From Acidimicrobiales bacterium (lineage in GTDB: Bacteria; Actinomycetota; Acidimicrobiia; Acidimicrobiales; SZUA-35), in assembly GCA_020629155.1 (NCBI GenBank), contig JAHDDW010000002.1:124001-188000 (forward strand): 64,000 nt of DNA, in the 5' to 3' direction. Below the pieces are notes generated by a model. It did not search any database and was not told where the DNA came from. It worked only from the letters and a program-made list of their open reading frames with translations. The translations under genes were made by a program, and so were the position numbers. Shown here one piece after another: positions 26,827-35,838 of this stretch; positions within the stretch are counted from its first letter, which is position 1, and each line of letters starts with the position of its first letter.

Positions 26827-27340
26827 TTACTCGCTGTTACGTATTACTAGCAGCCACGTTAAAGAACCAGAAACGCTAAGTAAGATGAGTGAGAGTAGCC
26901 CTGATTTGGTTGCAAAACTTTCACCTTCGGCGCTAAAAATCTCTGTCGCTAACGTCTCGAACTCAATTGGCGCAAGCAGTAGCGTAGCTGGGAGTTCTTT
27001 AATCGTCGCCAGCATGATGAGACCAGCACCTGCAATGAGTCCAGGGCTCATCAGGGGCCAATGCACTTCTCTCCACCGCCTAAAATCGAATCACTCAGAA
27101 GTCTCGATGAATCTTTTAAAGAATGAGGCACTGCTTGCAGTGCTGTTTCAGCTGACCCAAGACCAAGCGAACCGAAATGGATGATATAGCCGAGCAAGAG
27201 CAGATAGAAGCTTTGATAGATAAGAGCGAACCCAGGGACCTTTAGAGCCCAGGTTACTAACGTTAAAGCGGAGCTAATGGTTCTAGAATACTTGGCTACA
27301 GATTTTTTACTTATCGCTCTCGATTTAAACTGGCCAACCC
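26827..27340 (-). pseudogene. Truncated, frameshifted ABC permease (iron(III) type)
   Basis: One frame gives VPGFALIYQSFYLLLLGYII, HFGSLGLGSAETALQAVPHS and LKDSSRLLSDS; the next, after a break near 27085, gives WREVHWPLMSPGLIAGAGL, IMLATIKELPATLLLAP and a final membrane helix. This is the C-terminal half of FbpB/SfuB-like permeases, including the EAA-type loop. The N-terminal half is missing. Confidence 0.75.
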
Positions 27341-27370
27341 GCTTTTCTTATCTTAACCAAGAAGGCGTCG

Positions 27371-27636
27371 TCAACTAAACAGTTTGCCTCGGTGAACTTT
27401 ATGATTCGCGCTTTGAGCCAGCGGGCGGATAGTCACCTGATCAATATTGACATGCAATGGCAAGCCAACTGCAAGGTGTATACAGTCCGCAACGTCTTCA
27501 GCCGTCGAAGGTTTGTCAACATCGGCATAGACTTTTTCGGCCTTTTCTGCATCGCCACGGAGCCTGTTTAAAGAAAACTCTGGTGTATGCACCATCCCAG
27601 GCGCCAGTATAGCAATGTCGGCTATTCTAGTGCGAT
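27371..27636 (-). pseudogene. C-terminal remnant of a short-chain dehydrogenase
   Basis: Reads IADIAILAPGMVHTPEFSLN, then AEKVYADVDKPSTAEDVADC and VGLPLHVNIDQVTIRPLAQS. This is the end of a YdfG-like SDR, from the PG(M/L)V-T motif onward. The Rossmann fold and catalytic Tyr-Lys are absent. It ends exactly where the duplicated STAS segment begins (27631). A similar 30-bp piece of SDR end lies at about 29118-29148 next to the true SulP gene. Confidence 0.75.
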
Positions 27637-27769
27637 GACACTTTGCCTGTGGTATTCACATGCAGCTTTTCTGCATGCTCGTTGAGTCCGACAAGTTCAG
27701 CTTTGATGCCACGATCAGCAAATTTAGCGACCACAGCATCAAGAACAGCAACCGCCGGCGTGTCCCAAA
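27631..27769. repeat. Direct repeat, copy A: duplicated 3' end of the SulP gene
   Basis: 139 bases that match 29152-29290 with six mismatches. The source is the last 45 codons of the SulP STAS domain. Copy A sits between an SDR remnant and the lipoprotein gene, and cannot form a transporter. Confidence 0.9.
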
Positions 27770-28893
27770 GTCGCATCATCTGCAGCTTTAACCCCATCGA
27801 GAAGTCCAGAACTCTCTTGTGTGCCCCCTTGAGAACCTTCTTCCGAGACAGACGATTTCTTACTTTCAAACGTTGGGTTTGGATTTGCTCGACTTTCGAT
27901 TGCTTCTAAAGTACGATCTTCGATTTCGTTAAAATCTGGCATCTCCACATTTTTTACTTCTTGATAATCAAAATCATAAGTGATCATTTTTTCTTGTTTG
28001 TAAGGCTGCGGGTAGTCTTCTTTTAACTGTTCCAAACGAGACTCTTCCAAACCGAAAGGATTTCCAGTTATCGCTTCCGATATCACCTGTCCAAGATCAG
28101 CTTGTATCTCAATCTTGCTAATTTGATTACTGTCATTAACAGTAACTGAAATTTCAGTATCCAAACTACTAATAGCATTCTTGTAGTAGTCCTCAACAGT
28201 GCCCTCACTAGCTTCGCTAGAAGAGACAAGACCGCTATTGCGCCATTCGGTTTCTACAGACCAATCCAGATATTCAATAACGTCAAGATAAGACAACGTG
28301 CCTCTAAAAATCTTGCCTTCAGAAATTTTCTGCTCCTCAATAGATTCCATGTTATTGACAAGATTAGAGACGGTCCGCTTCCAGTCTTCCGGCAAAACTA
28401 TTCCTGAGGAATCAACAAGAGAACCTTGCAACTCAGGTCTTGAACCATCGATATAGAATACGCCTAACTCTTCTTTCGCAATACCCTCAAAACCAAACGC
28501 TTCCAACTTCTCCATTTGTGTTGTATCTACTACTACGTCATCACCCTTTGTCCATATAACCATTTCCACGCTCTCATCAACGAAGGGAAATAGCCGATCA
28601 AAATAGAAAATATTTTCGGATACATCACCATCAACAAACGTACTCCCTACAGGTTCACCATTTCCAAAATCAACAGTTGCTGACTCATCTGAACCTGTCT
28701 GGACAAAGTGACTTTGTGAATACTCAACTCGATATGTATCTGTATCAACAAAACTGCTTAAAACTTTTTCAAGTGATCTCTCAGTCGACCCTGCGGCAGA
28801 AACTGACGATTCCTCAGCTGAGTTTAAAGAATCGCTACAACCTGCCAACAATATCGCAGCAGAAGCGAGTATCAACTTCACTAATTTTCTCAT
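27739..28893 (-). CDS. Lipoprotein with a rearranged C-terminus
   Basis: 384 residues from the ATG at 28893, which has AAGGG nearby; lipobox LLAGC at residues 15-19. A Ser/Glu linker is followed by a globular part: SFVDTDTYRVEYSQSHFVQT, an aromatic FYFDRLFPF and EISVTVNDSNQISKIEIQAD, roughly like LppX/LprG-type or LolA-like lipid-binding folds. The last 10 to 16 codons run into the STAS duplication (copy A) in another frame, giving the odd end AGGCCS. So the native C-terminus has been lost. Function unknown. Confidence 0.75.
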   Translation of the reverse strand: MRKLVKLILASAAILLAGCSDSLNSAEESSVSAAGSTERSLEKVLSSFVDTDTYRVEYSQSHFVQTGSDESATVDFGNGEPVGSTFVDGDVSENIFYFDRLFPFVDESVEMVIWTKGDDVVVDTTQMEKLEAFGFEGIAKEELGVFYIDGSRPELQGSLVDSSGIVLPEDWKRTVSNLVNNMESIEEQKISEGKIFRGTLSYLDVIEYLDWSVETEWRNSGLVSSSEASEGTVEDYYKNAISSLDTEISVTVNDSNQISKIEIQADLGQVISEAITGNPFGLEESRLEQLKEDYPQPYKQEKMITYDFDYQEVKNVEMPDFNEIEDRTLEAIESRANPNPTFESKKSSVSEEGSQGGTQESSGLLDGVKAADDATLGHAGGCCS

Positions 28894-29147
28894 ATACGGC
28901 AACCCTTCGCGCTCTTTCGATCGAAATCTTATTCCGAAATCATGTGAGGGCTCCCTGGTTAAAACTTTCCAACATATTCAAATGAATTTTACCAGTTGAA
29001 AGCTGTCCGCAAATGCCGCCCTATTGCATTGATTACTACTAATTACTGTAGCGCTAGGAATTAAAAACCCAAACCCGTGGCAATATCTAACATAACGGAA
29101 CCAAAAGCGAAGTTAGACCAGCGGGCGAATAGTCACCAGATCGATAT

Positions 29148-30701
29148 TTAATGCGATGACACTTTGCCTGTGGTGTTCACATGCAGCTTTTCTGCATGCT
29201 CGTTGAGTCCGACAAGTTCAGCTTTGATGCCACGATCAGCAAATTTTGCGACTACAGCATCAAGAGCAGCAACCGCCGAAGTGTCCCAAATACGCGCGCC
29301 ACTTAAGTCAATTTCGACACGATCCACTTTCACTGCGTCATAATCAAATAAATAAACAAGATTATTTGTTGACGCAAAGAAAAGCTCGCCTGTCACAGCA
29401 TACAACCGCTCAATGTTGTCAGGGTCAACCACACTGGTAACTTTCACAATGTGGGCAACGTGACGAGCAAAAAACACTGCTGAAAGCAGCACGCCAGCGG
29501 CAACGCCATACGCCAAGTTATGTGTTAACACAACAATTGCGACCGTTGCAGCCATAATAAGCGACTCGGTTAACGGCACCGTTTTCAGCGTTGGCAACGC
29601 AACGCTTCGCCAGTTGAACGTGCCGACAGAAACCATAATCATTACTGCGACAAGAGCCGCCATAGGAATTTGAGCAACCCATTCGCCAAGCAACAAGATA
29701 AGCACTAGAAGAAACACGCCAGATGCTAAGGTTGAAAGTCTTGTTCGCCCACCACTGCGGTGGTTAATCATTGACTGGCCAATCATAGCACAGCCTGCCA
29801 TGCCCCCGAAAAAGCCAGTCACAATATTAGCAATACCTTGACCTTTCGACTCGGTATTTTTGTTCGAGAGCGTATCTGTCATATCATCAAGAAGCTGTGC
29901 AGTAAGTAACGATTCAAGCAGACCGACAAGCGCCAGCGTGATTGAATACGGCAAAATAATGCGTAGTGTTTCAGCAGAAAAAGCGATATCAGGCAGGCTT
30001 AGCAAAGGTAGCGACGACGGCAAATCGCCTTTGTCGCCAACCGTCGGCAAGTCATAGTTAAAGCCAATAACAACTGCAGACAACACAACAATCGCTACAA
30101 GAGGCGAAGGAACTAACTTAGTTATACGCGGCAAGCCGTAAATAATCACCAAACCAGCAACAATAAAACCAGCGTTGAAAGCAAAACGGCCAAAGTCAAG
30201 ATCGCCCAACTTACCGAAGCCGAAATGCTCACCCTTTTCAAGCATAAAAATTTCTGGAAGTTGCGCCAAGAAAATAAGGATCGCCAACGCGTTAACAAAC
30301 CCGATCATGACGCTACGTGGCACAAATCGCATCAAGGAACCCACACCCAGATACCCAAAACCAATCTGCAAAATACCAGCCAAAATAGTCGCCGCAAACA
30401 AATATTGCAGGCCGTAATCTGCAACTAGCGGCACGATAACAAGGGCCATAGCGCCAGTTGCCGCCGAGATCATTCCCGAACGACCACCAGCAAAAGCGAT
30501 CACAATAGCGATCGAGAACGAAGCGTATAAACCAACTTTAGGATCCACCCCAGCGATAATCGAAAACGAAATAGCTTCAGGGATCAAGGCTAAGGCCACG
30601 ACAAGCCCCGAAAGCAAGTCAGCTTTCGGGTTCGACAACCAGTTCTCTTTGAACGATGCTGATACTCCTGCAGCAGACAGAGACTTTTCTTTCAAAAACA
30701 T
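29148..30701 (-). CDS. SulP-family anion transporter with STAS domain
   Basis: 517 residues. Multiple membrane helices cover residues 25-430: DLLSGLVVALALIPEAISFS, LYASFSIAIVIAFAGGRSGM and a SulP-type AMIGQSMINHRSGGRTRLS. The cytoplasmic STAS domain follows (about 435-517, ELFFASTNNLVYLF, IDLSGARIWDTSAVAALD). Substrate is probably bicarbonate or sulfate; SulP members differ and the sequence does not decide. A TTGAGG box about ten bases before the ATG serves as RBS. Confidence 0.93.
   Translation of the reverse strand: MFLKEKSLSAAGVSASFKENWLSNPKADLLSGLVVALALIPEAISFSIIAGVDPKVGLYASFSIAIVIAFAGGRSGMISAATGAMALVIVPLVADYGLQYLFAATILAGILQIGFGYLGVGSLMRFVPRSVMIGFVNALAILIFLAQLPEIFMLEKGEHFGFGKLGDLDFGRFAFNAGFIVAGLVIIYGLPRITKLVPSPLVAIVVLSAVVIGFNYDLPTVGDKGDLPSSLPLLSLPDIAFSAETLRIILPYSITLALVGLLESLLTAQLLDDMTDTLSNKNTESKGQGIANIVTGFFGGMAGCAMIGQSMINHRSGGRTRLSTLASGVFLLVLILLLGEWVAQIPMAALVAVMIMVSVGTFNWRSVALPTLKTVPLTESLIMAATVAIVVLTHNLAYGVAAGVLLSAVFFARHVAHIVKVTSVVDPDNIERLYAVTGELFFASTNNLVYLFDYDAVKVDRVEIDLSGARIWDTSAVAALDAVVAKFADRGIKAELVGLNEHAEKLHVNTTGKVSSH
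29152..29290. repeat. Direct repeat, copy B: 3' end of the intact SulP gene
   Basis: The source copy for the duplication at 27631-27769. Immediately downstream (29118-29148, minus strand) a short SDR-like end (NIDLVTIRPLV) is also found, matching the SDR remnant next to copy A. Confidence 0.9.
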
Positions 30702-30712
30702 TATGTGCAGAC

Positions 30713-30724
30713 CTCAACGTTGAG
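30713..30724. promoter_or_regulatory. Palindrome just upstream of the SulP start
   Basis: CTCAACGTTGAG is a perfect 12-bp palindrome 11 bases before the SulP ATG and overlapping its ribosome-binding region. It may be an operator, but a short palindrome can occur by chance. Confidence 0.3.
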
Positions 30725-30883
30725 CAACTAGGGCAAGCTCTAAAAATGATAGATCACGCAGATCCCACCATGCGTTTAACCAAGCAGATCGACAGAAAAA
30801 CTGATTTTTAGAAGCGCACTAGATTGTACAGAGCTGAACCTATCATAGAGCACAGCACGCAACATGTAACAGATCTGACGCAG

Positions 30884-32428
30884 TTACCCTGACACGAAAA
30901 AAGGGATAGAACCTGTCTCTTTCACACCCGCCGCAGTTTCTATAGTGACTTCCATAGGGATGCCCTGCTGAAGTTGCTCATCTGTATAAATGATAGGGCT
31001 TTCAACTTCTGCCTCGACGACAGAACCGCTCACACAGGACTGACCTGCTCGCGCCTCAAGGAATGAATGCGTCACGAGATAGGTGGTAGATGGGCATCGG
31101 TAAGAATAACTGACACGTACGAAATTTCCTCCATCTCTCGGCCCAGCACCTGCGCTATATACTTTCAAATCAAGCTTCTCGAAAGGCAGCTCAGTTGTTG
31201 ACGCTGCAGGTGACGACTCAGCCATGGCACTCATTGTGGTGGTTGATCCATCAGAAACTGTACTAGACTCTGACGGATCGGCCGACGTGCCGCTCGCCTC
31301 TTGTGATTGAGTGGCGCTACTAGATGACAGCCCCTCGGGTGCTTCTTTTGCACCTGACGTTACCGAGGTTTCAGTTAGTTCGCTAGCTGAAACGCTCAAG
31401 CTCTCGACATCTACCTCACCTGCGTTTTCTTGCGATGCTTGAGACAACGACCACAACGCTATTGCAGACCCGACGAGAAGAGCACTAATCGATAGCGCTG
31501 AACCAACTAAAATAGCTTTTTTAGACTTTTTGTCAGAATATTCACGCCGTTGAGCATTCGCAGCATTTGTTGACCGATCATTAAATGAAACCACACTAGG
31601 CAAGACGCTACTGGTTGTAGGATTTGGACTATGAAGCTGCTCTATAAATGATTCAATAGTCTGATAACGCAGCGTAGGATCTTTCGACATCGCTGTTTCT
31701 AAGACAGAAACAACTGCACGACTCACATGAGCGCCAGGAGAACCAACAGGCTCGCTATCAATATAGACAAGCTGCGCTAACGGGTCAGTCGGCACGCCAT
31801 CGCCACTGAAAGGGGCATGACCAGCCAGCAACGCCCACGCCATAGCTGCCAAACCATAGCCATCAATCGCAACACCATCAACAGCATTGCGGCCTAAACG
31901 GAAAGCCTCAGGTGGGCAATAGTTCGCTGTGAAAAGGTTAGACGTAGTCGCGGTTCGACCATCGTCTATCTCAGTAATACCGAAATCGGTTAGCCAAAGC
32001 GCACCATCATCGCCAATGAGCACATTGCCTGGTTTAACGTCTCGATGATAAATGCCACGGCTGTGGCACGCAGTGAGTATCTCGCCTAGACGAGAGATCA
32101 TCAGCAACGCTTCTTGCTCACTCATAGAACCAGAGTTTTTCAAGCGATCTTGCAGTGAACCTCCTGGGTAATAGGGCATCACAATAAACGGCGCGCCTTG
32201 TGAAGAAACACCTGTGCCCAGCAAGGGAACCACCCCAGCAATACTTTCAAGACGATACATAGCTTCTTGCTCACGCGAGAACCGCCGCAAATCATCAGCC
32301 GACCAGACACCTGACAAAACTTTAATCGCAACTACCCGACCATCAGCACCAACCGCGCGAAAAACCGACGCTGAACCCCCACGACCAATCAACTCAATCT
32401 GGGAGTATCCACCAATACCTATATCCAT
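30884..32428 (-). CDS. Membrane-anchored Ser/Thr protein kinase (PknB-like), second of a tandem pair
   Basis: 514 residues. Kinase domain about residues 7-265: ELIGRGGSASVFRAV (Gly loop), VAIKVLSG (Lys), HRDVKPGNVLI (catalytic loop), LTDFGITEID (DFG). A membrane helix near 305-325 (ILVGSALSISALLVGSAIALW) is followed by a Ser/Glu/Thr-rich linker and a C-terminal external domain of about 100 residues with two cysteines. No PASTA repeats are seen. The external domain probably senses a signal at the surface. Closely similar to the adjacent kinase; a local duplication. Confidence 0.92.
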   Translation of the reverse strand: MDIGIGGYSQIELIGRGGSASVFRAVGADGRVVAIKVLSGVWSADDLRRFSREQEAMYRLESIAGVVPLLGTGVSSQGAPFIVMPYYPGGSLQDRLKNSGSMSEQEALLMISRLGEILTACHSRGIYHRDVKPGNVLIGDDGALWLTDFGITEIDDGRTATTSNLFTANYCPPEAFRLGRNAVDGVAIDGYGLAAMAWALLAGHAPFSGDGVPTDPLAQLVYIDSEPVGSPGAHVSRAVVSVLETAMSKDPTLRYQTIESFIEQLHSPNPTTSSVLPSVVSFNDRSTNAANAQRREYSDKKSKKAILVGSALSISALLVGSAIALWSLSQASQENAGEVDVESLSVSASELTETSVTSGAKEAPEGLSSSSATQSQEASGTSADPSESSTVSDGSTTTMSAMAESSPAASTTELPFEKLDLKVYSAGAGPRDGGNFVRVSYSYRCPSTTYLVTHSFLEARAGQSCVSGSVVEAEVESPIIYTDEQLQQGIPMEVTIETAAGVKETGSIPFFVSG

Positions 32429-32437
32429 TACAGCAAC

Positions 32438-34081
32438 CTACTCAATTGTTTCTATTTCGCAGGTTTCTTCATAACAACCCGTTTTGATTTTATAAGGGTT
32501 TTCAAACGTCACAGATTGGCTCTCTTTTAAACCATCGCGAGTTTCTATAGTAATCGTGATGACTTGCCCAAATGGCACTTGCCCCACTTTGCGAACTTCT
32601 GGTTCGGTGACAGAGGTTTCCACTATCTCGCCTGGTTGACAAGTGTTATCAGCACGAGGCAGTTTAAATGTGTACGTTATGTCAAATGATGAAGAAGGAC
32701 ATCTATAGGAGAAATAAACTTTTTTCTGAACACCACCGTCGGTTCTCGCTAGACCCCATTTCGAGATCGTAAGATCTAGTTGGTCAACTAGTACAGGTTG
32801 GGCTGTTGTCGGAGCAGCTACTTCTGCCAGACTCATCGCTGTTTTTTCGGTGCTAGTTGTTTGTTCCTCAACAGGCACTGTAACCGCCTGTTCGGGTTGA
32901 CTTGCTACTGCTTGTTTACTTTCAACTCCAGGTAGTGACGTTGCAACGTTAGCAACATCGGCTGTAGGTGTCGGCGCCGCTTTTGGCGTGCCACTTCCAG
33001 GCGCTACCCACAAAAAAGTTGCGCCAGCAATTATCGTTAAGACAAAAGCTGCAGCAAGCAGCGGCAACATAAGGTTCTTTGTTTTCCGATCTTCAGCTTG
33101 GCCAGACGCCTCAATTTGAGGCTGAATTTGTGTCGCTTCACTTGAAAAAAGCTGAACTGCTTCCTCATACGGAACTTGCCGTGTTAGCTCATCGTTTGAA
33201 ATAGTACTTGACGAGTGCGAACCAGCAATCGCCCGCGTTGCACTCGGTGCTATGACCATCGGTTGAGGGCTATGAAGTTGCGCTATAAACTCTTCAATTG
33301 TTTGATAGCGCTGCGTCGAATCCTTCGCCATAGCCGTCTCGATAACCGAAGCAACCGTTGAACTTACCTGATCGCCAGGTGAGCCAACGGGGTCAGAAGC
33401 TATACGCATAAGCCGCACAAGCGAATCTGTCGGGCCGACACTGTTAGAAAAAGGCGCACGACCAGAAAGCAACGCCCATGCAGTCGCAGCTAACCCATAG
33501 ACATCGATTGCGACTCCACTTGCAGCGTCTTTTTCGACACGGTGCATCTCAGGCGGGCAAAAACTGGGCGTATAAGAAATGTTTGCGGCTAAAGGCTGCC
33601 CATCGTGTATCTGTGTAATACCAAAATCGGCGAGCCAAAGAGAATCGTTTGCATCGATTAAAATGTTGCCTGGTTTAATATCTCTGTGATAGATCCCACG
33701 TTTGTGACACGCAGCTAGTATTTCACCTAGCCGCAAGATGTGACGCAGCGCTTGCTGCTCTGGCAAAGGCCCAGCATTGTCTAGCTGACTTTGCAATGAA
33801 CCTTTCTGATAATAAGGCATCACAATGAACGGCGCGCCTTGTGAAGAAACGCCGACGTCAAGCAGCGGAACAACGCCGTCGATGTCATTTAGATAATGCA
33901 TCGCTTCTTGTTCGCGAGAGAATCGATGCAGATCATCTGCCGACCACATTCCAGATAAAACTTTAACAGCGACTAACTGTTGGTTTGCGTTGACAGCTTT
34001 GTATACAGTCGCAGAACCACCCTGGCCGACCAATTCAACATTAACGTATTCGCCAATAGCACTGTCTGCATACACAGGCAT
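32438..34081 (-). CDS. Membrane-anchored Ser/Thr protein kinase (PknB-like), first of a tandem pair
   Basis: 547 residues. VELVGQGGSATVYKAV loop, Lys40, HRDIKPGN at residues 132-139, DFG at 152-154. Membrane helix at about 335-358 (LPLLAAAFVLTIIAGATFLW). A long Pro/Thr/Val-rich linker leads to an external Cys-containing domain (SYRCPSSSFDITYTF) that resembles the end of the neighbouring kinase. Only nine bases separate the two genes, so they are probably co-transcribed. Paralogues with diverged linkers suggest different ligands. Confidence 0.92.
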   Translation of the reverse strand: MPVYADSAIGEYVNVELVGQGGSATVYKAVNANQQLVAVKVLSGMWSADDLHRFSREQEAMHYLNDIDGVVPLLDVGVSSQGAPFIVMPYYQKGSLQSQLDNAGPLPEQQALRHILRLGEILAACHKRGIYHRDIKPGNILIDANDSLWLADFGITQIHDGQPLAANISYTPSFCPPEMHRVEKDAASGVAIDVYGLAATAWALLSGRAPFSNSVGPTDSLVRLMRIASDPVGSPGDQVSSTVASVIETAMAKDSTQRYQTIEEFIAQLHSPQPMVIAPSATRAIAGSHSSSTISNDELTRQVPYEEAVQLFSSEATQIQPQIEASGQAEDRKTKNLMLPLLAAAFVLTIIAGATFLWVAPGSGTPKAAPTPTADVANVATSLPGVESKQAVASQPEQAVTVPVEEQTTSTEKTAMSLAEVAAPTTAQPVLVDQLDLTISKWGLARTDGGVQKKVYFSYRCPSSSFDITYTFKLPRADNTCQPGEIVETSVTEPEVRKVGQVPFGQVITITIETRDGLKESQSVTFENPYKIKTGCYEETCEIETIE

Positions 34082-34175
34082 CTACAATCCCACCGTTAGA
34101 ACTACACCAGCTTAAATTCTAGCGACTCCTACATGATTCCACTAGCAGCACGATTACGCTAACAGATTATCACTA

Positions 34176-34877
34176 TCAGCTAGCTTCCTGGGTGAAAATC
34201 TCACGAAAGTTTTGCCCTTCTTTACTAGCGAATAGAGAAGAGAACGTGTCAGTTTTTCCTTGTTTCAATTCACCATCTTCTGTCAGATGTAAAATCTCTT
34301 GAAACCTATAAGTTCCATCATCAAGCCTCGCATCTAGAGTCAACCCAAATAGCTCATTACTATTTGTTTCATTTACACGGAGACCACAAGCTTCAAAAAT
34401 GGCTGTTCGCGTAGCGCTCGGTTCATTACCAGAAGCTTGATACCCAAATATAGGAACTTGGATTCTGTTTTCAGGTTCGCCTTTAATAACTTCAACTACT
34501 TCAAATTCAAGAAGCAATTGCTCGTTCCAAACTGTCGCTGGATCAGTATCATCTGCTTCCAAATCATTTTTTCCATAAAAGTACCCTGATTGAACAGCAT
34601 CCAATCGTGCGACGATAATCGAATCAGCTTGATCAGCTAAATTTTCGATGGAGTCAGCAATCGAACCGCAGCTTGTTGTTACAACTGGCAGTTCTTCCAA
34701 AGGTTGCCCTGGCAAGGTCTTCGAATCTGCTGCTTCGGTCTTAGTGCTTTGAGAATCAGAGCCGGCTGACCCTTGATCTTCCGTTGCTCCCCCGCACGCT
34801 GAAAAAAGAAATACCGTTAAGGCAACTGCTGTTAGCCATCTACGGTTTCTCCCAGCTGCACTGTTTATATTAATCAA
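34176..34877 (-). CDS. Putative lipoprotein of unknown function
   Basis: 233 residues. A signal with twin Arg (GRNRRW) and a FSAC lipobox is followed by a Ser/Gly/Thr linker. The rest is strand-rich (SIIVARLDAVQSGYFYG, LLEFEVVEVIKGEPENRIQV) and resembles surface proteins with an oligonucleotide-binding-like VxxVxKG pattern. Cysteines near residues 70 and 165 may pair. Not assignable to a named family. Confidence 0.7.
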   Translation of the reverse strand: MININSAAGRNRRWLTAVALTVFLFSACGGATEDQGSAGSDSQSTKTEAADSKTLPGQPLEELPVVTTSCGSIADSIENLADQADSIIVARLDAVQSGYFYGKNDLEADDTDPATVWNEQLLLEFEVVEVIKGEPENRIQVPIFGYQASGNEPSATRTAIFEACGLRVNETNSNELFGLTLDARLDDGTYRFQEILHLTEDGELKQGKTDTFSSLFASKEGQNFREIFTQEAS

Positions 34878-34960
34878 AACTTATCCAATACCACTTATCT
34901 TAAAACACATTTCTTCGAGGAGAACACATTCTGTTCGAATATGCCTCCCCGACTTCACTA

Positions 34961-35215
34961 CTAAATGTAAAGGACGCAACTCTTATATGTTGAACTTTGG
35001 CGTACCCCATTGCTGTAAATATCTACTCTCCAAAGTTTATGGTTTATTTTCACATGTTTAACTGAATAGTTGTAGGGGTGAGAATGTGTGCCCACGCCAC
35101 TGCAAGCTTGGTGAGCTGTCGCTTGCGAGGAATGAAGGAACATAAACGAACCAGCAAGCATGACGCCCGACGCCATTGCAACACACGCTTTTTTGAACAC
35201 TCTATTTTTTATCAT
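34961..35215 (-). CDS. Small secreted protein
   Basis: 84 residues. A basic start and a hydrophobic stretch to ATA-H (about residue 34) form a signal peptide. The mature part of about 50 residues has several aromatics and Cys-His (HQACSGVGTHSHPY, KSCVLYI). Two cysteines could form one disulfide. Family not recognised. Confidence 0.65.
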   Translation of the reverse strand: MIKNRVFKKACVAMASGVMLAGSFMFLHSSQATAHQACSGVGTHSHPYNYSVKHVKINHKLWRVDIYSNGVRQSSTYKSCVLYI

Positions 35216-35310
35216 TTGTCCACCGTTTCAAATTTTTAGGCTGTTTCACCCAAGATGCTACCCTCGTGGCAGTCAACAACAAACATTGGAAAGGACAAAA
35301 CCATGCCGCA

Positions 35311-35838
35311 TTAATGTTTGTGGACAGGGTGAAAGGCCGTGAATCTGGTTGTGTTCGTTTCCAAATGTGGGCCGCCAGCCATTTCAATACATGCAGGAAT
35401 TGCTGCAAACACTGCATCAAGACATTGCGCTATCGCTTTAGGTTTGCCAGGTAAATTAATCACAAAAGTTGTGCCACATAGTCCAGCGATTTGGCGAGAT
35501 AGAATCGCAGTTGGTACATACTGAAGCGACGCTGTTCTCATCTGTTCACCGAACCCAGGCAACAGCTTGTCACACGCTGCTTCGGTCGCTTCGGGGGTAA
35601 CGTCGCGAGGCGCTGGCCCGGTGCCGCCTGTCGTAATAACCATGGCGCACTCTTGCGTCGCAAAGTCTTTGATCGCTGCTGCTATCGTGTCTTGCACATC
35701 GGGAACAATCACAGTGATTGGTTCCCATTCACTTATTACCACTTCGTTTAAGTAGTCAACAATCGCTGGACCGCCCAAATCTTCGTATTCGCCTTTGCTT
35801 GCCCTGTCAGAAACAGTGAGTACACCTATTTTTATCAT
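35311..35838 (-). CDS. mog: Molybdopterin adenylyltransferase
   Basis: 175 residues, MogA/MoaB fold. IKIGVLTVSDRASKGEYEDLGG, VIPDVQDTIAAAI-type positions, MVITTGGTGPAPRDVTPEAT (the GTGxxPxDxT motif), and INLPGKPKAIAQCLDAV are all present. It adenylates molybdopterin before metal insertion. ATG overlaps the pyrC stop by four bases; the pairing with pyrC is not an obvious functional link. Confidence 0.92.
   Translation of the reverse strand: MIKIGVLTVSDRASKGEYEDLGGPAIVDYLNEVVISEWEPITVIVPDVQDTIAAAIKDFATQECAMVITTGGTGPAPRDVTPEATEAACDKLLPGFGEQMRTASLQYVPTAILSRQIAGLCGTTFVINLPGKPKAIAQCLDAVFAAIPACIEMAGGPHLETNTTRFTAFHPVHKH

Noticed and set aside
27627-27869. Minus-strand frame of 80 codons ending like SulP
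   Set aside because: It merges antisense lipoprotein sequence with the duplicated STAS tail and is an artefact of the rearrangement, not a gene.
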